Below are positions 8,129 to 16,092 of a stretch of 19,381 nucleotides of DNA, one piece after another. Below the pieces are notes generated by a model, which worked only from the letters and a program-made list of their open reading frames with translations, ran no database searches and had not been told where the DNA came from. Position numbers and translations under genes: made by a program. How positions within the stretch are numbered: the stretch's first letter is position 1; each line of letters starts with the position of its first letter. Source of the DNA: CAVLCC01 sp963661535 (GTDB taxonomy: Bacteria; Actinomycetota; Coriobacteriia; Coriobacteriales; CADBOM01); NCBI GenBank assembly GCA_963661535.1, contig CAVLCC010000037.1, positions 1 through 19,381 of the forward strand, read 5' to 3'.

Positions 8129-8145
8129 CTCAAAAAACATTTGAG
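8129..8145 (-). promoter_or_regulatory. Small hairpin just upstream of the lysA ribosome binding site
   Basis: CTCAAA (8129-8134) and TTTGAG (8140-8145) are a perfect 6-bp inverted repeat with a 5-nt loop. It ends 4 nt before the AAAGGA ribosome binding site of lysA. It could affect translation, but the stem is weak and may be chance. Confidence 0.25.
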
Positions 8146-8161
8146 CTAGTTTATAAATCCA

Positions 8162-8177
8162 ATTTGCATGTGCAAAT
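8162..8177. promoter_or_regulatory. Perfect 7-2-7 dyad upstream of lysA
   Basis: ATTTGCATGTGCAAAT is a perfect 16-bp dyad centred about 58 bp before the lysA ATG, almost the same distance as the related site before hom. Its inner 10 bases, TGCATGTGCA, fit the TRCATGTRYA pattern shared with argS and hom. The symmetry suggests a dimeric regulator's operator. No cognate regulator gene is evident in the window. Confidence 0.45.
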
Positions 8178-8207
8178 GCAATTTTTTTCTGCTATTACTT
8201 TACGTTG

Positions 8208-8233
8208 TTATGCGGCATAAATCGTTATCATAA
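8208..8233. repeat. Pair of short palindromes between argS and lysA
   Basis: TTATGCGGCATAA (8208-8220) is a perfect 6-1-6 palindrome. TTATCATAA (8225-8233) is a perfect 4-1-4 palindrome 15 bp further on, centre to centre. They lie about 100 bp before lysA and directly after the argS stop. A flanking GGCAT/ATGCC pair (8214-8238) offers an alternative weak hairpin. Confidence 0.3.
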
Positions 8234-8247
8234 ATGCCATTCGGTTT

Positions 8248-9909
8248 CTACATTCTCAAAGGTGCGCTTACTCCTAATATGCCCAACGCACATGCAATTA
8301 CATTTTTTGTTGCATCTGCCAAATAGAGCCTAGCATCCGAAAGCTGCGGTTGGTCATCTATAACAATTTGACAGTTTTTATAAAAATGATGAAATGTCGC
8401 TGCAAGCGACTCAGCATAATGTGTGAGTCTATAAGGAGCATAGTCGCGGGCTGCATTTTCTATAATCTCTTCAAACTCAGAAATTTTGCGTGCTAAATTG
8501 AGTTCAGCTGGATCTGTGAGCAAAGTTAGGTCTGGATTGGTTGGAATATCACGCGCTGCCCTGCGCTCTATTGAGCATATCCTTGCGTGGGCATATTGAA
8601 CATAATAAACTGGATTTGATGAGTCTTGACTAACAGCGGTTTCAATATCAAAGTCGATTGCCTGATCCGTTGATTTTGAAAGCATAATGTATTTTGTTGC
8701 GTCAGGTCCAACATCTTCAATTAACTCTTCAAATGTAACCATCTCGCCTGTTCTTTTAGACATTCTCACTTGCTCTCCACCGCGTAGCAAATTTACAAGC
8801 TGACCTAACAAAACATCTAGCTTGCCACCGTTGTCTAGCGCTTGCATAGCACTTTGCATACGACAAACATATCCATGGTGATCTGCGCCCCATATGTCAA
8901 TTACTCTATCAAAACCGCGAGCAAATTTGTTGTAATGATATGCAATATCTGGAGTGAAATATGTATAGAGCCCGTCTGATTTAATTAAAACTCTATCTTT
9001 GTCGTCTCCAAATTCTGTTGTCTTAAACCAAAGGGCATCTTCTTTTGTATATGTATAGCCTTTGTTATCTAGCTTGTCTAAAACATTGTCGATTTGCGAT
9101 TTTCCGCTTTCGTCCTTTTGATACAAAGAGCGTTCCGAAAACCATACGTCGAACTCAACACCAATGCTTTTTAGTACGCTTTTCATGTGCTCTAGCATCA
9201 TTTGATAGCCGAGCTCTTCAAAAGCGTTTTGCCTGTTAGTGGCATCTTCGTCTAGCCACTTTTTGCCATCTTTATCCAAAATGCGTTTTGCAATATCGCT
9301 AACATATGATCCGCCATATCCACCCTCAGGGATTTGCGCATCTATATCACACAGCTGGAGATATCTTGCTTCAATTGATAGTGCAAAATTATGCATTTGA
9401 GAACCGGCATCATTTATATAAAATTCGCGTTCTACTTTCCAGCCGGCGTGTTCTAACAGATTACCCAAGGCGTTACCTAGGGCTGCCCACCTGCCATGTC
9501 CCACATGCATAGGTCCAGTTGGATTAGCACTAACAAACTCAATTTGCACGCTTTTCCCATTGGCAATATCGCATTTACCAAAATCAAAACCTTGCTCTTT
9601 TGCGTCGCGCACTACGTCATATAGAGCATTATTTGAAAGTGTGAGATTTATAAATCCAGGACCTACTATCTCAATAGATTCAACCAAATCCCCTGTTTTT
9701 ATATGAGATGCAATAATATTTGCAATTTCGCGAGGATTCATATGAGCTTCTTTTGCTAGTTTTAGAGCTGCGCTCGATGCCCAATCTCCATGCTCCTTAT
9801 CGCGGGGACGCTCAACGCTTGGATCCGGCTCACTTTCAATTGCAAGCTCTCCGTTCGAAATTGATTCCAAGATTGCATTTTTTACTAGAGACTCAATCTT
9901 ATGAAGCAT
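8248..9909 (-). CDS. argS: Arginyl-tRNA synthetase
   Basis: This class I synthetase charges tRNA-Arg in the cytoplasm. The 553 residues are normal for bacterial ArgRS. The N-terminal tRNA-binding domain (about 1-90, ending GPGFINL) precedes the catalytic domain with SANPTGPMHVGHGR (127-140), whose HIGH motif is HVGH (135-138). The KMSKS-equivalent loop reads RMSKRTG (382-388). The C-terminal DALR anticodon-binding domain runs from about 430 (YVQYAHAR) to the end, closing with APLRM, close to the usual APERM. The ATG at 9909 is preceded by GGGGGA. An overlapping ATG six bases upstream is out of frame. It is the first gene of the minus-strand cluster, and its own promoter was not clearly identified. 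Confidence 0.97.
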   Translation of the reverse strand: MLHKIESLVKNAILESISNGELAIESEPDPSVERPRDKEHGDWASSAALKLAKEAHMNPREIANIIASHIKTGDLVESIEIVGPGFINLTLSNNALYDVVRDAKEQGFDFGKCDIANGKSVQIEFVSANPTGPMHVGHGRWAALGNALGNLLEHAGWKVEREFYINDAGSQMHNFALSIEARYLQLCDIDAQIPEGGYGGSYVSDIAKRILDKDGKKWLDEDATNRQNAFEELGYQMMLEHMKSVLKSIGVEFDVWFSERSLYQKDESGKSQIDNVLDKLDNKGYTYTKEDALWFKTTEFGDDKDRVLIKSDGLYTYFTPDIAYHYNKFARGFDRVIDIWGADHHGYVCRMQSAMQALDNGGKLDVLLGQLVNLLRGGEQVRMSKRTGEMVTFEELIEDVGPDATKYIMLSKSTDQAIDFDIETAVSQDSSNPVYYVQYAHARICSIERRAARDIPTNPDLTLLTDPAELNLARKISEFEEIIENAARDYAPYRLTHYAESLAATFHHFYKNCQIVIDDQPQLSDARLYLADATKNVIACALGILGVSAPLRM

Positions 9910-9934
9910 CTCATATCCCCCAATGTTTGTTTGA

Positions 9935-9946
9935 ATACATGTGTAT
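9935..9946. promoter_or_regulatory. ATACATGTGTAT dyad upstream of argS
   Basis: This perfect 5-2-5 dyad is centred about 31 bp before the argS ATG. Its inner TACATGTGTA fits the TRCATGTRYA pattern also found before lysA and hom. It is listed as a possible operator shared by the three genes. Confidence 0.35.
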
Positions 9947-10004
9947 CAAATTTAGATTTTTCCGTTCATAGCGTACCTAGCGTATGGCACATATGTTCAT
10001 TAAG

Positions 10005-10010
10005 TATAAT
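10005..10010 (+). promoter_or_regulatory. Candidate -10 box (TATAAT) for the NfeD-like gene
   Basis: A perfect TATAAT on the plus strand lies 124 bp before the chosen start of the membrane protein gene. No convincing -35 hexamer is found 16-18 bp upstream. A direct repeat, TAGCGTA (9969-9975 and 9978-9984), lies where an activator might bind. The rest of the 9910-10134 gap is AT-rich with no other clear signal. Confidence 0.35.
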
Positions 10011-10134
10011 GTCATAAATTCACAAATAAATGTTGCGTAATGCAGTTGGAAGCAAAGTGCTTTAAAAAATTAAGGCAAATTGGCTTTTAGGTTTTTAATT
10101 AAGTTTTAACAAAATGGTTTATAAGGCGGTAAGA

Positions 10135-10410
10135 ATGTTTTCTGTTGAAGCAATTGTTTGGCTTGTTTTATCTATAATTTTTGTGGCCATAGAGCTCATT
10201 GCCAATGCATATATTTTGCCCTTTGCAATTGCCGCAGGTGCTGCATTAGTTGCTAGCTTATTTGGAACACCATTGATAGTGCAAATTATAATTTTTGGAA
10301 TTGTTATTTTGCTTGCATACCTTTTCTTTAAGCCCAATAAGCAGCAAAAAATTTCAAAGCGTATTCAGCATAAAATTGAAAATTCTGACTACCTAGACGA
10401 TATCAAATAA
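10135..10410 (+). CDS. NfeD-like short integral membrane protein
   Basis: This 91-residue protein has three hydrophobic segments (about 6-24, 26-43 and 47-66). Their layout and wording (WLVLSIIFVAIELI, then small residues in AIAAGAALVASLFG) resemble the membrane part of NfeD family proteins. A 25-residue charged tail follows, in place of the roughly 65-residue OB-fold that full NfeD proteins carry. NfeD proteins usually partner stomatin/SPFH-type membrane proteins, but no such gene is present here. An earlier in-frame ATG at 10114 lacks a ribosome binding site. The ATG at 10135 follows AAGGCGG and is preferred. It diverges from argS and ends in front of a hairpin. It could be a membrane-only NfeD variant or an unrelated small membrane protein; its function is unknown. 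Confidence 0.65.
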   Translation: MFSVEAIVWLVLSIIFVAIELIANAYILPFAIAAGAALVASLFGTPLIVQIIIFGIVILLAYLFFKPNKQQKISKRIQHKIENSDYLDDIK

Positions 10411-10411
10411 C

Positions 10412-10452
10412 AATAGGTAAGAAAAAACGATTTTGAATTTTGCTTACCTATT
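10412..10452. terminator. Bidirectional hairpin between the NfeD-like gene and the protease gene
   Basis: AATAGGTAAG (10412-10421) and CTTACCTATT (10443-10452) are a perfect 10-bp inverted repeat between two convergent genes. The 21-nt loop holds A-rich and T-rich runs that can extend the stem after one mismatch. Neither side has a strong U-run, so efficiency is uncertain. Confidence 0.55.
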
Positions 10453-10496
10453 ATCTTAAATTACAGTTGCATATCTAAACGCTTGCGATTAATTTT

Positions 10497-13400
10497 TTAC
10501 TCAATTCCCACTAAATCAATAAGTTCTTGCCTTAGCTTGTGAGACAAGCAAGTATTTCCTCCATAGAATGCAAAATGATCTATATTGTCTTTATTTTGCG
10601 TAACGCTTTGCAAAATAGATGAGCTCGCATCTGAATCATCAACAATCAGCAATGGGGAGCCTAGTTGACCTTGTAAAAATCCCGCAGATAGAGCATCGGG
10701 GAAATTCCAAGCGTATGCAAATCCAACGCGCTTCCAAGTCAGCACTCCTTCATCAACAGCATACTGTGCAATAAGCGAACTTGTTTCTTGTCTATTTGCT
10801 CCGCCTAATCTTGTGCATTCAATTCCTAAGGCGCTAATTACTTTTTCCGCCTTTTGGGGTATTATGCCCTCGCCTCCAACGATTATCACTTTTTCAAATT
10901 GTCCATCTTTTAGACGTTGTCTTGTTGTTGCGCTAAGTGATCCATCGCCCTCGGCCAAAAAAACAGGCGAAGTTGTTTTATATGCATAAGGAGAAACTGA
11001 AAGTGCATCTGCATACCCTGTGCTTGAGGCAATAATCGCGGTATTAGACCAGCTGTCTTTTGCATAGTCATATATTGCCTCTGCAGTTTTTATTCTCGTA
11101 GAACCATAAATTCTAACTATCTCAGTTTCTGTATTTAAGCCTTGGATTTCATCTTCGACATCTTGTGAAATTGCACTGGTTCCACCAACAATGATAATTT
11201 TTTGAGGGTTAACTTTGCTTATCTGTTGGGCAGTAGAAGAAGGCAAACTCTTTGAATTTGTAAGCACAATTGGAACATTTAGAGCACCTGCTAGAGAAGA
11301 TGCCGACAAAGCATCTGGATAATTTTCTCCACTTGCAACAATTATGGTGTCGCTGCTTTCTCGCAAAAATTTGGCATTTATTTCGTACAAATCTACGGCT
11401 TTTGTATTTGTATCATATCTAGTTTTACCTTCTATTTTTGTTATGGCTTCGTGGTAGAGTCCTCTAAATACAGATGAATCAACACCCTCAACGCGAACAT
11501 TATCTAAAGTGCCATACGGATGTATTTTGTAATAATAAACAGTATTTGGAGTTGCGGTTGTGTCCACATAGGTTATTTGATTGTCCGAATCTAGTTCAAT
11601 TTGATCTGAGATAAGTGTGTCGATTATTTCGTATGTTCCATCTTCGCTATCTGATCTATTAATTTCATATCCTGTAGCAGCAGAAACTGGTTCCCAAAAA
11701 AACTGAGTTCCACTTGTATTTCTGGCCGTTGATTTAATGATACTAGATATCTGGAGTTCAGTTATATCTATCAAAATTCGACCATAGATTAAAGGATTGT
11801 CTGAAGCAGTTGCACTAACCTTAACTGTTCCAGTTCCAAGAGCTGTTAAAAGTCCGTTTTCATCAATTCTTGCAATTTCTGGATTATCTACAGCCCAGTT
11901 CCAAGAACTAACTTCTTGCGTCTCATCAACTGGCTCTGCATTTATTTGGATTGTTTCGGATATTGAAATTTGAGATTTATCAGACGTTAAATGCGCCTTA
12001 GATACATATTGCAAGGCAGCAGGTGCATTAACTTTACCATACCCATAATAGTCGTCCCTACCCTCTTCTCCTAGGTCTGTTGCAGTGTTATAAAGAGCTT
12101 CTTTAACTTCATCAACAGTCAGATTTGGATTTAGTGAATACAGAAGTGCGCATACACCTGAAACAATAGGACAAGCCATAGAAGTGCCAGATAGCCTTGC
12201 ATATTTGTTATCTTTATACCATGTTGACCATATATAACAACCAGGTGCGGCTATATCTTTATACTCATTGTAATCACTCCAAGTTGCACGCTCATCATTG
12301 CTGTCAATTGCTACAACCGAAACACATGCTTCATAATCTGCTGGATAGCTAGGGATTGTATAGGGATTTCCTTCATCGTCTCCATTTCCACCTGCACATA
12401 CAGTAATGATATTTTTATCTTGTGCCTCTTGAATTAAGTTATACAAAATTGAATCATCCATTTCGTATCCGCCAAGACTCATGTTTATCACATGCAAATC
12501 GTCAAGATCTAGGCCTAATAAATAGTTATAAGCTTCAATTAAAGTAACGTCATTGGTTCTTGGAGCTAGACCAGTAGCAGTCTCGGTTAAATAAAAAACT
12601 TGTATAGGCAAGATTTTTGCATTATAAGAAATGCCAGCAATTCCAGTGCCGTTATTTGCAGTACCTGCAACAATTCCTGCAACATGCGAGCCATGATAAA
12701 AGTCTTCTCCAGGATTTTGAGTTAACTTTTCTTTTGCGACTGCATCATAAGCATGTTCAGTATCAATTTGATCTTTTAGATCTTTATGATCGAAGTTTAT
12801 GCCCGTATCCAAAACAGCCACAGTAACAGAATTGTTGCATCTAGAATAATCCCACGATTCAAATGCTCCAACAGATTCTAGCCACCACTGATTCCATCCG
12901 CCATCTCTCCCTTGAGTTTGATATGTATCTTCTGTGATATTTGCTATTGGGTCGTCTACTTTGGTCGACTGCAATTGAAGTTCATCTTCAGCAGTTTCAT
13001 CACTTGAATTTGTAATTTCGTCTATGCTATCTACAACACAAATGTCTTCGCTTTGAGTTTCTGGAAGAGAATATGTGTAGTTGGGCTGTGCGTATACAAC
13101 GCCCGGTTTTTGCTCAATTTCAATTACTGCATCTGCAACTGTTTGATTATCTTCGAGCTCTACTAAGACAGCTTTGCCCATGTCTTGTGGCATGTCTTCA
13201 GAAATAGTTTGAGTATTGGCTACATCTAAATTATCAATTGATTGATCTTGTGCTTTTTGCGAAATGTCTTTTTCATAAACAACCAAAACCTCTCCTTGCG
13301 TATATGCACCTTGCTCAGCTTGAGATTCTAGTTGGTCGTGTTGTTCTTGAAGTTCAGCTTCGCTAAATTGGTTTGTTGAAAGTGTATCATCGGCATAATA

Positions 13401-13502
13401 ACTACTGTTATCATTTATGTTATTTGCATATGCACCATATGGGATACAACCCATAATCATAGTTGTGGCAATTATCATGTTAAGTATTTTATGAGATTTC
13501 AT
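10497..13502 (-). CDS. Secreted subtilisin-like (S8) serine protease with three CWB2 cell-wall-binding repeats
   Basis: This 1001-residue protein is a predicted exported protease. The signal peptide has a KSHK start, a hydrophobic core and a likely AYA cleavage site (24-26); C19 in IMGC also fits a loose lipobox. An acidic linker is followed by an I9-like propeptide (about 70-145, ending GVVYAQPNY). The S8 domain (about 205-500) has D232 (VLDTG), H270 (HGSHVAG), oxyanion N373 (GGNG) and S441 (GTSMA), so the triad is intact. A Big2-like region (about 503-583, with GTGTVKVSA) and an FN3-like region (about 583-675) follow. Three CWB2 repeats run from about 688 to the end, each beginning near a GxxR motif and containing DALS-type and VGG segments. 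CWB2 repeats attach proteins non-covalently to wall polymers. The ATG at 13502 is chosen because the signal peptide begins there; its GGGAG is a rather distant 14 nt upstream. The natural substrate is unknown. Confidence 0.9.
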   Translation of the reverse strand: MKSHKILNMIIATTMIMGCIPYGAYANNINDNSSYYADDTLSTNQFSEAELQEQHDQLESQAEQGAYTQGEVLVVYEKDISQKAQDQSIDNLDVANTQTISEDMPQDMGKAVLVELEDNQTVADAVIEIEQKPGVVYAQPNYTYSLPETQSEDICVVDSIDEITNSSDETAEDELQLQSTKVDDPIANITEDTYQTQGRDGGWNQWWLESVGAFESWDYSRCNNSVTVAVLDTGINFDHKDLKDQIDTEHAYDAVAKEKLTQNPGEDFYHGSHVAGIVAGTANNGTGIAGISYNAKILPIQVFYLTETATGLAPRTNDVTLIEAYNYLLGLDLDDLHVINMSLGGYEMDDSILYNLIQEAQDKNIITVCAGGNGDDEGNPYTIPSYPADYEACVSVVAIDSNDERATWSDYNEYKDIAAPGCYIWSTWYKDNKYARLSGTSMACPIVSGVCALLYSLNPNLTVDEVKEALYNTATDLGEEGRDDYYGYGKVNAPAALQYVSKAHLTSDKSQISISETIQINAEPVDETQEVSSWNWAVDNPEIARIDENGLLTALGTGTVKVSATASDNPLIYGRILIDITELQISSIIKSTARNTSGTQFFWEPVSAATGYEINRSDSEDGTYEIIDTLISDQIELDSDNQITYVDTTATPNTVYYYKIHPYGTLDNVRVEGVDSSVFRGLYHEAITKIEGKTRYDTNTKAVDLYEINAKFLRESSDTIIVASGENYPDALSASSLAGALNVPIVLTNSKSLPSSTAQQISKVNPQKIIIVGGTSAISQDVEDEIQGLNTETEIVRIYGSTRIKTAEAIYDYAKDSWSNTAIIASSTGYADALSVSPYAYKTTSPVFLAEGDGSLSATTRQRLKDGQFEKVIIVGGEGIIPQKAEKVISALGIECTRLGGANRQETSSLIAQYAVDEGVLTWKRVGFAYAWNFPDALSAGFLQGQLGSPLLIVDDSDASSSILQSVTQNKDNIDHFAFYGGNTCLSHKLRQELIDLVGIE

Positions 13503-13634
13503 TTTGTATATCCAAACTCCCGTTTTAATTGTTAAACTCATACAAGGATAGCATTTTTTAAAACTACTTTGTGGTGCAAACATACAGACGAAAACTGTTT
13601 GGCTATAAATCTTAGGATAAATCTCAAACGTAGA

Positions 13635-14705
13635 TTAATGCAAATATAGCAACTTATCTTCTAGATAAAGTTTTGCAACTTTTAGCGTTCCTTCTATCCA
13701 ACCTTCTTTAAATCCAGGAACTGGGTCTGAATCAGAATGACTCGCAAGCCAACCCGTAAGCTGCAACCGCCTCATCATAATAAATGTTGCAATCATTTTT
13801 ATATCTTTGCAATCTAGAGATGATTGTTTTGTATATCCCTCTAGCCATGCACAAGCAAGTTCGTAGATATTTGCGTCATCTTCTATAAAGCTTAGAGAAC
13901 ATGCGATGTCATACATATACCAGCTAAATGCGCTGTCATCAAAATCAATAATGAAAACATCTGTATCAGTTTGAATTAGATTTGCAAATCTTATATCTGA
14001 ATGTATTAGTCCAAAATTATCTTTGCTACAACCATAGTCTGAGATATGTTGGTCTATAGTGTTTTTTGCCTCATCTAAAAGTTCAATTTCTGGTTTGATA
14101 AAACCCTCAAAATATTTCCAAGAGCCCCACTTTGCCTTGTCTCCAATAGTAGACTCACAATTCCATTTGGGTCTGTCTAAGGTTGCAGCCTCGCCCCAAC
14201 TCTTGCAAAAATTATGTAAAATTGCGGTTTTATATCCGAGCTCATTAAATAGAGGGATTGAGTCTTTTAGGTCACTAAATTCAGGAGTTATGCCTGCAAT
14301 ATATTCAAACATACAACATATAAATTTTTGTCCGCTATCGAGCTCAACCGTCTCTGCCATATTGCCCGACCGTGAACCAATAGGCTTTGCAACTAAGAGA
14401 TTTGTTTTGCAAGATAGTGCATCTATCCACTTGAGCTCAGATTTAATTTGGTTTAGAGTGTGGTACTTAACTCGGCTAATTCTCAAAATTGAAGTTGTGT
14501 TATTTGAAGTTACCTTATATGTATGGTTTTCTGAGTAATGAATTAACTTAATATACGCATTGTCAAACCACAGGCTTGCAGCCATATTGGCAGCTTTGTC
14601 ATAATCTTGATTTTCCAAATATACCATCTCCGTAAAAGACATTTGTGCAACTTGAGTGCATTGTATATCTTTATTGTGTATGTAATTTAATTTTAATACT
14701 CTCAT
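13635..14705 (-). CDS. APH-family phosphotransferase of unknown substrate
   Basis: This protein of up to 356 residues has the aminoglycoside/choline/homoserine kinase fold. The catalytic loop reads HSDIRFAN (235-242), with base D237 and metal-binding N242. The second metal site is IDFDD (253-257). An N-terminal lobe (about 35-135) has strands resembling the nucleotide-binding part. The family covers antibiotic kinases, SrkA-type protein kinases, choline kinases and type II homoserine kinases, and the substrate cannot be read here. The start is uncertain: the ATG at 14705 has no ribosome binding site, and ATGs at residues 22 and 27 are poor too. A TTG at residue 30 has GGAG 8 nt upstream. The gene diverges from the flavoprotein operon and precedes the protease gene by 132 bp on the same strand. 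Confidence 0.8.
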   Translation of the reverse strand: MRVLKLNYIHNKDIQCTQVAQMSFTEMVYLENQDYDKAANMAASLWFDNAYIKLIHYSENHTYKVTSNNTTSILRISRVKYHTLNQIKSELKWIDALSCKTNLLVAKPIGSRSGNMAETVELDSGQKFICCMFEYIAGITPEFSDLKDSIPLFNELGYKTAILHNFCKSWGEAATLDRPKWNCESTIGDKAKWGSWKYFEGFIKPEIELLDEAKNTIDQHISDYGCSKDNFGLIHSDIRFANLIQTDTDVFIIDFDDSAFSWYMYDIACSLSFIEDDANIYELACAWLEGYTKQSSLDCKDIKMIATFIMMRRLQLTGWLASHSDSDPVPGFKEGWIEGTLKVAKLYLEDKLLYLH

Positions 14706-14732
14706 AAACTTATAAAAATATCTAAAAAGTTT

Positions 14733-14760
14733 TTGATAAAGTAAAAAGGATACCGATAAT
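14733..14760 (+). promoter_or_regulatory. Promoter of the flavoprotein operon
   Basis: TTGATA (14733-14738), a 16-bp spacer and GATAAT (14755-14760) each match the sigma-70 consensus at five of six positions. Transcription would start near 14767, leaving a leader of about 33 nt with AGAGGAG before the ATG at 14800. Confidence 0.65.
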
Positions 14761-14799
14761 GCAGCTTTTAACTAACAAATCTTAGAGGAGATTTTGCAC

Positions 14800-16089
14800 A
14801 TGTTTTTGGATATGTATGACGTGATTGTAATAGGAGCGGGTGCTTCGGGCTCTATGGCTGCAATTTCTGCACTTTATAAGGGTTCAAGCGTGCTTTTGTG
14901 CGAGGCTGACGAAAAGTTGCACAGAAAACTACTTGCTACTGGAAATGGTAGATGCAATCTCTCTAACTCAATTATCGAAAAAGACTGGCTTGAGAATAAA
15001 AAACCTGATTTAGGTGATTCACGCCTCTGTGCTAGTTTGGCATATCGCAATTTTGACTTTGCCAAACATGCTCTACTAAAAATGGGGTGCAATGATACAC
15101 GCAAATATTTTAAGATACTTGGTTTAGAAACTTTTGAAGATAATGAGGGCAGAATTTATCCCATTACAAATAAAGCAAGAACTGTTTCTAATATTTTGAG
15201 CTCAAGATTTTTTTATAAGTATTGTGGAAATATGATTCATCTTGAAAAATACACGGAGATTATAGAAATAAGTAGTCATAATAAAATTTGGACATGTCGA
15301 TCGAGTGATGGAAAATTATTTCACTCTAAAAGTGTGATATTAGCCACTGGAGGAGCATTTGGGCTTGCGAAGAATCTAGGACTTAATGTGTTAGAGGCCA
15401 AACCTGTTTTAGGTCCTGTGTTTACGAATAATTCGCTTTCAAAAAAACTAAATGGAATAAGAACAAGGTGTGTGGCAACACTAAAAAGAAAAGGCAAGAA
15501 AATACTTAGTTTGCCAGGTGAGGTTCTTTTTAGAAAATATGGTCTTAGCGGTATAGTTATATTTGAACTCTCTCGATTTGTAGAATGTGGAGATGTAATT
15601 TCTCTAGATATTATGCCTTGGTTTACGCACGAAGAGCTTGCAGATAATATTAACGAGAGAATAACGGGAGCTCTATGCGATCCAGACTTAGCAGTTTCTT
15701 GCGAAGATACGCTTGAAGGCTTGTTGCAAACAGAAGTTAGCGATGCTTTGCTTGAAGAGATAGGTGCAGATCCATACGATTTTGTGCTTAAGTTTAATAG
15801 CGAAAAAATGGTAGATCTTCTTAAAAATCTTGAGTTTGAGGTCACCAAGGGGGTAAACCACGAGGGGGCACAATGTATGCGCGGAGGAATTGCAGTATCT
15901 GAGATTGATCCGCAAACAATGTCTATGGCAAGCTCAAAATATCCTAACCTTTTTGCATGTGGCGAGATTATTAATGTTGATGGAACGTGCGGTGGATTTA
16001 ATTTGCAATGGGCTTGGTCATCAGGTTATTTAGCGGGAAAATCTGCCGCTATAGCTGCTCAAAATTTTGATGAAGAAGAAGAGACTTAA
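14800..16089 (+). CDS. NAD(P)/FAD-dependent oxidoreductase, HI0933/BaiN-like
   Basis: This 429-residue flavoprotein belongs to the HI0933-like family (Pfam HI0933_like). The N-terminal dinucleotide fold reads VIGAGASG (10-17) with acidic E35 at the end of strand 2, followed by the family signature TGNGRCNLSN (47-56). The C-terminus carries CGEIINVDG and GGFNLQWAWSSG (about 387-408), which closes the FAD site. AQCMRGGIAVSEID matches the family's RGGV segment. Members are FAD oxidoreductases, most without an assigned substrate; BaiN of bile-acid-dehydroxylating clostridia is one studied relative. Residue similarity does not fix a substrate here. The ATG at 14800 follows AGAGGAG at 9 nt; an in-frame TTG at 14794 is too close to that site. 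It is followed by the next gene after 3 bp, which implies co-transcription. Confidence 0.9.
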   Translation: MFLDMYDVIVIGAGASGSMAAISALYKGSSVLLCEADEKLHRKLLATGNGRCNLSNSIIEKDWLENKKPDLGDSRLCASLAYRNFDFAKHALLKMGCNDTRKYFKILGLETFEDNEGRIYPITNKARTVSNILSSRFFYKYCGNMIHLEKYTEIIEISSHNKIWTCRSSDGKLFHSKSVILATGGAFGLAKNLGLNVLEAKPVLGPVFTNNSLSKKLNGIRTRCVATLKRKGKKILSLPGEVLFRKYGLSGIVIFELSRFVECGDVISLDIMPWFTHEELADNINERITGALCDPDLAVSCEDTLEGLLQTEVSDALLEEIGADPYDFVLKFNSEKMVDLLKNLEFEVTKGVNHEGAQCMRGGIAVSEIDPQTMSMASSKYPNLFACGEIINVDGTCGGFNLQWAWSSGYLAGKSAAIAAQNFDEEEET

Positions 16090-16092
16090 AAA

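Noticed and set aside
8112..8247. Lysine riboswitch before lysA.
   Set aside because: The leader is only 136 bp and lacks the conserved multi-helix core expected of the L-box, which needs more length.
13503..13583. A longer start for the S8 protease at 13583.
   Set aside because: The added 27 residues would bury the signal peptide behind a non-hydrophobic stretch with several polar residues; the start at 13502 gives a proper export signal.
13635..14705. Aminoglycoside resistance gene.
   Set aside because: The APH fold is shared by many kinases, and there is no mobile element or other resistance gene nearby, so an antibiotic role is not supported.
15321..15848. Long open frame on the minus strand inside the HI0933-like gene.
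   Set aside because: It is a shadow of the plus-strand flavoprotein: serine- and leucine-rich, without a ribosome binding site or recognisable motifs.
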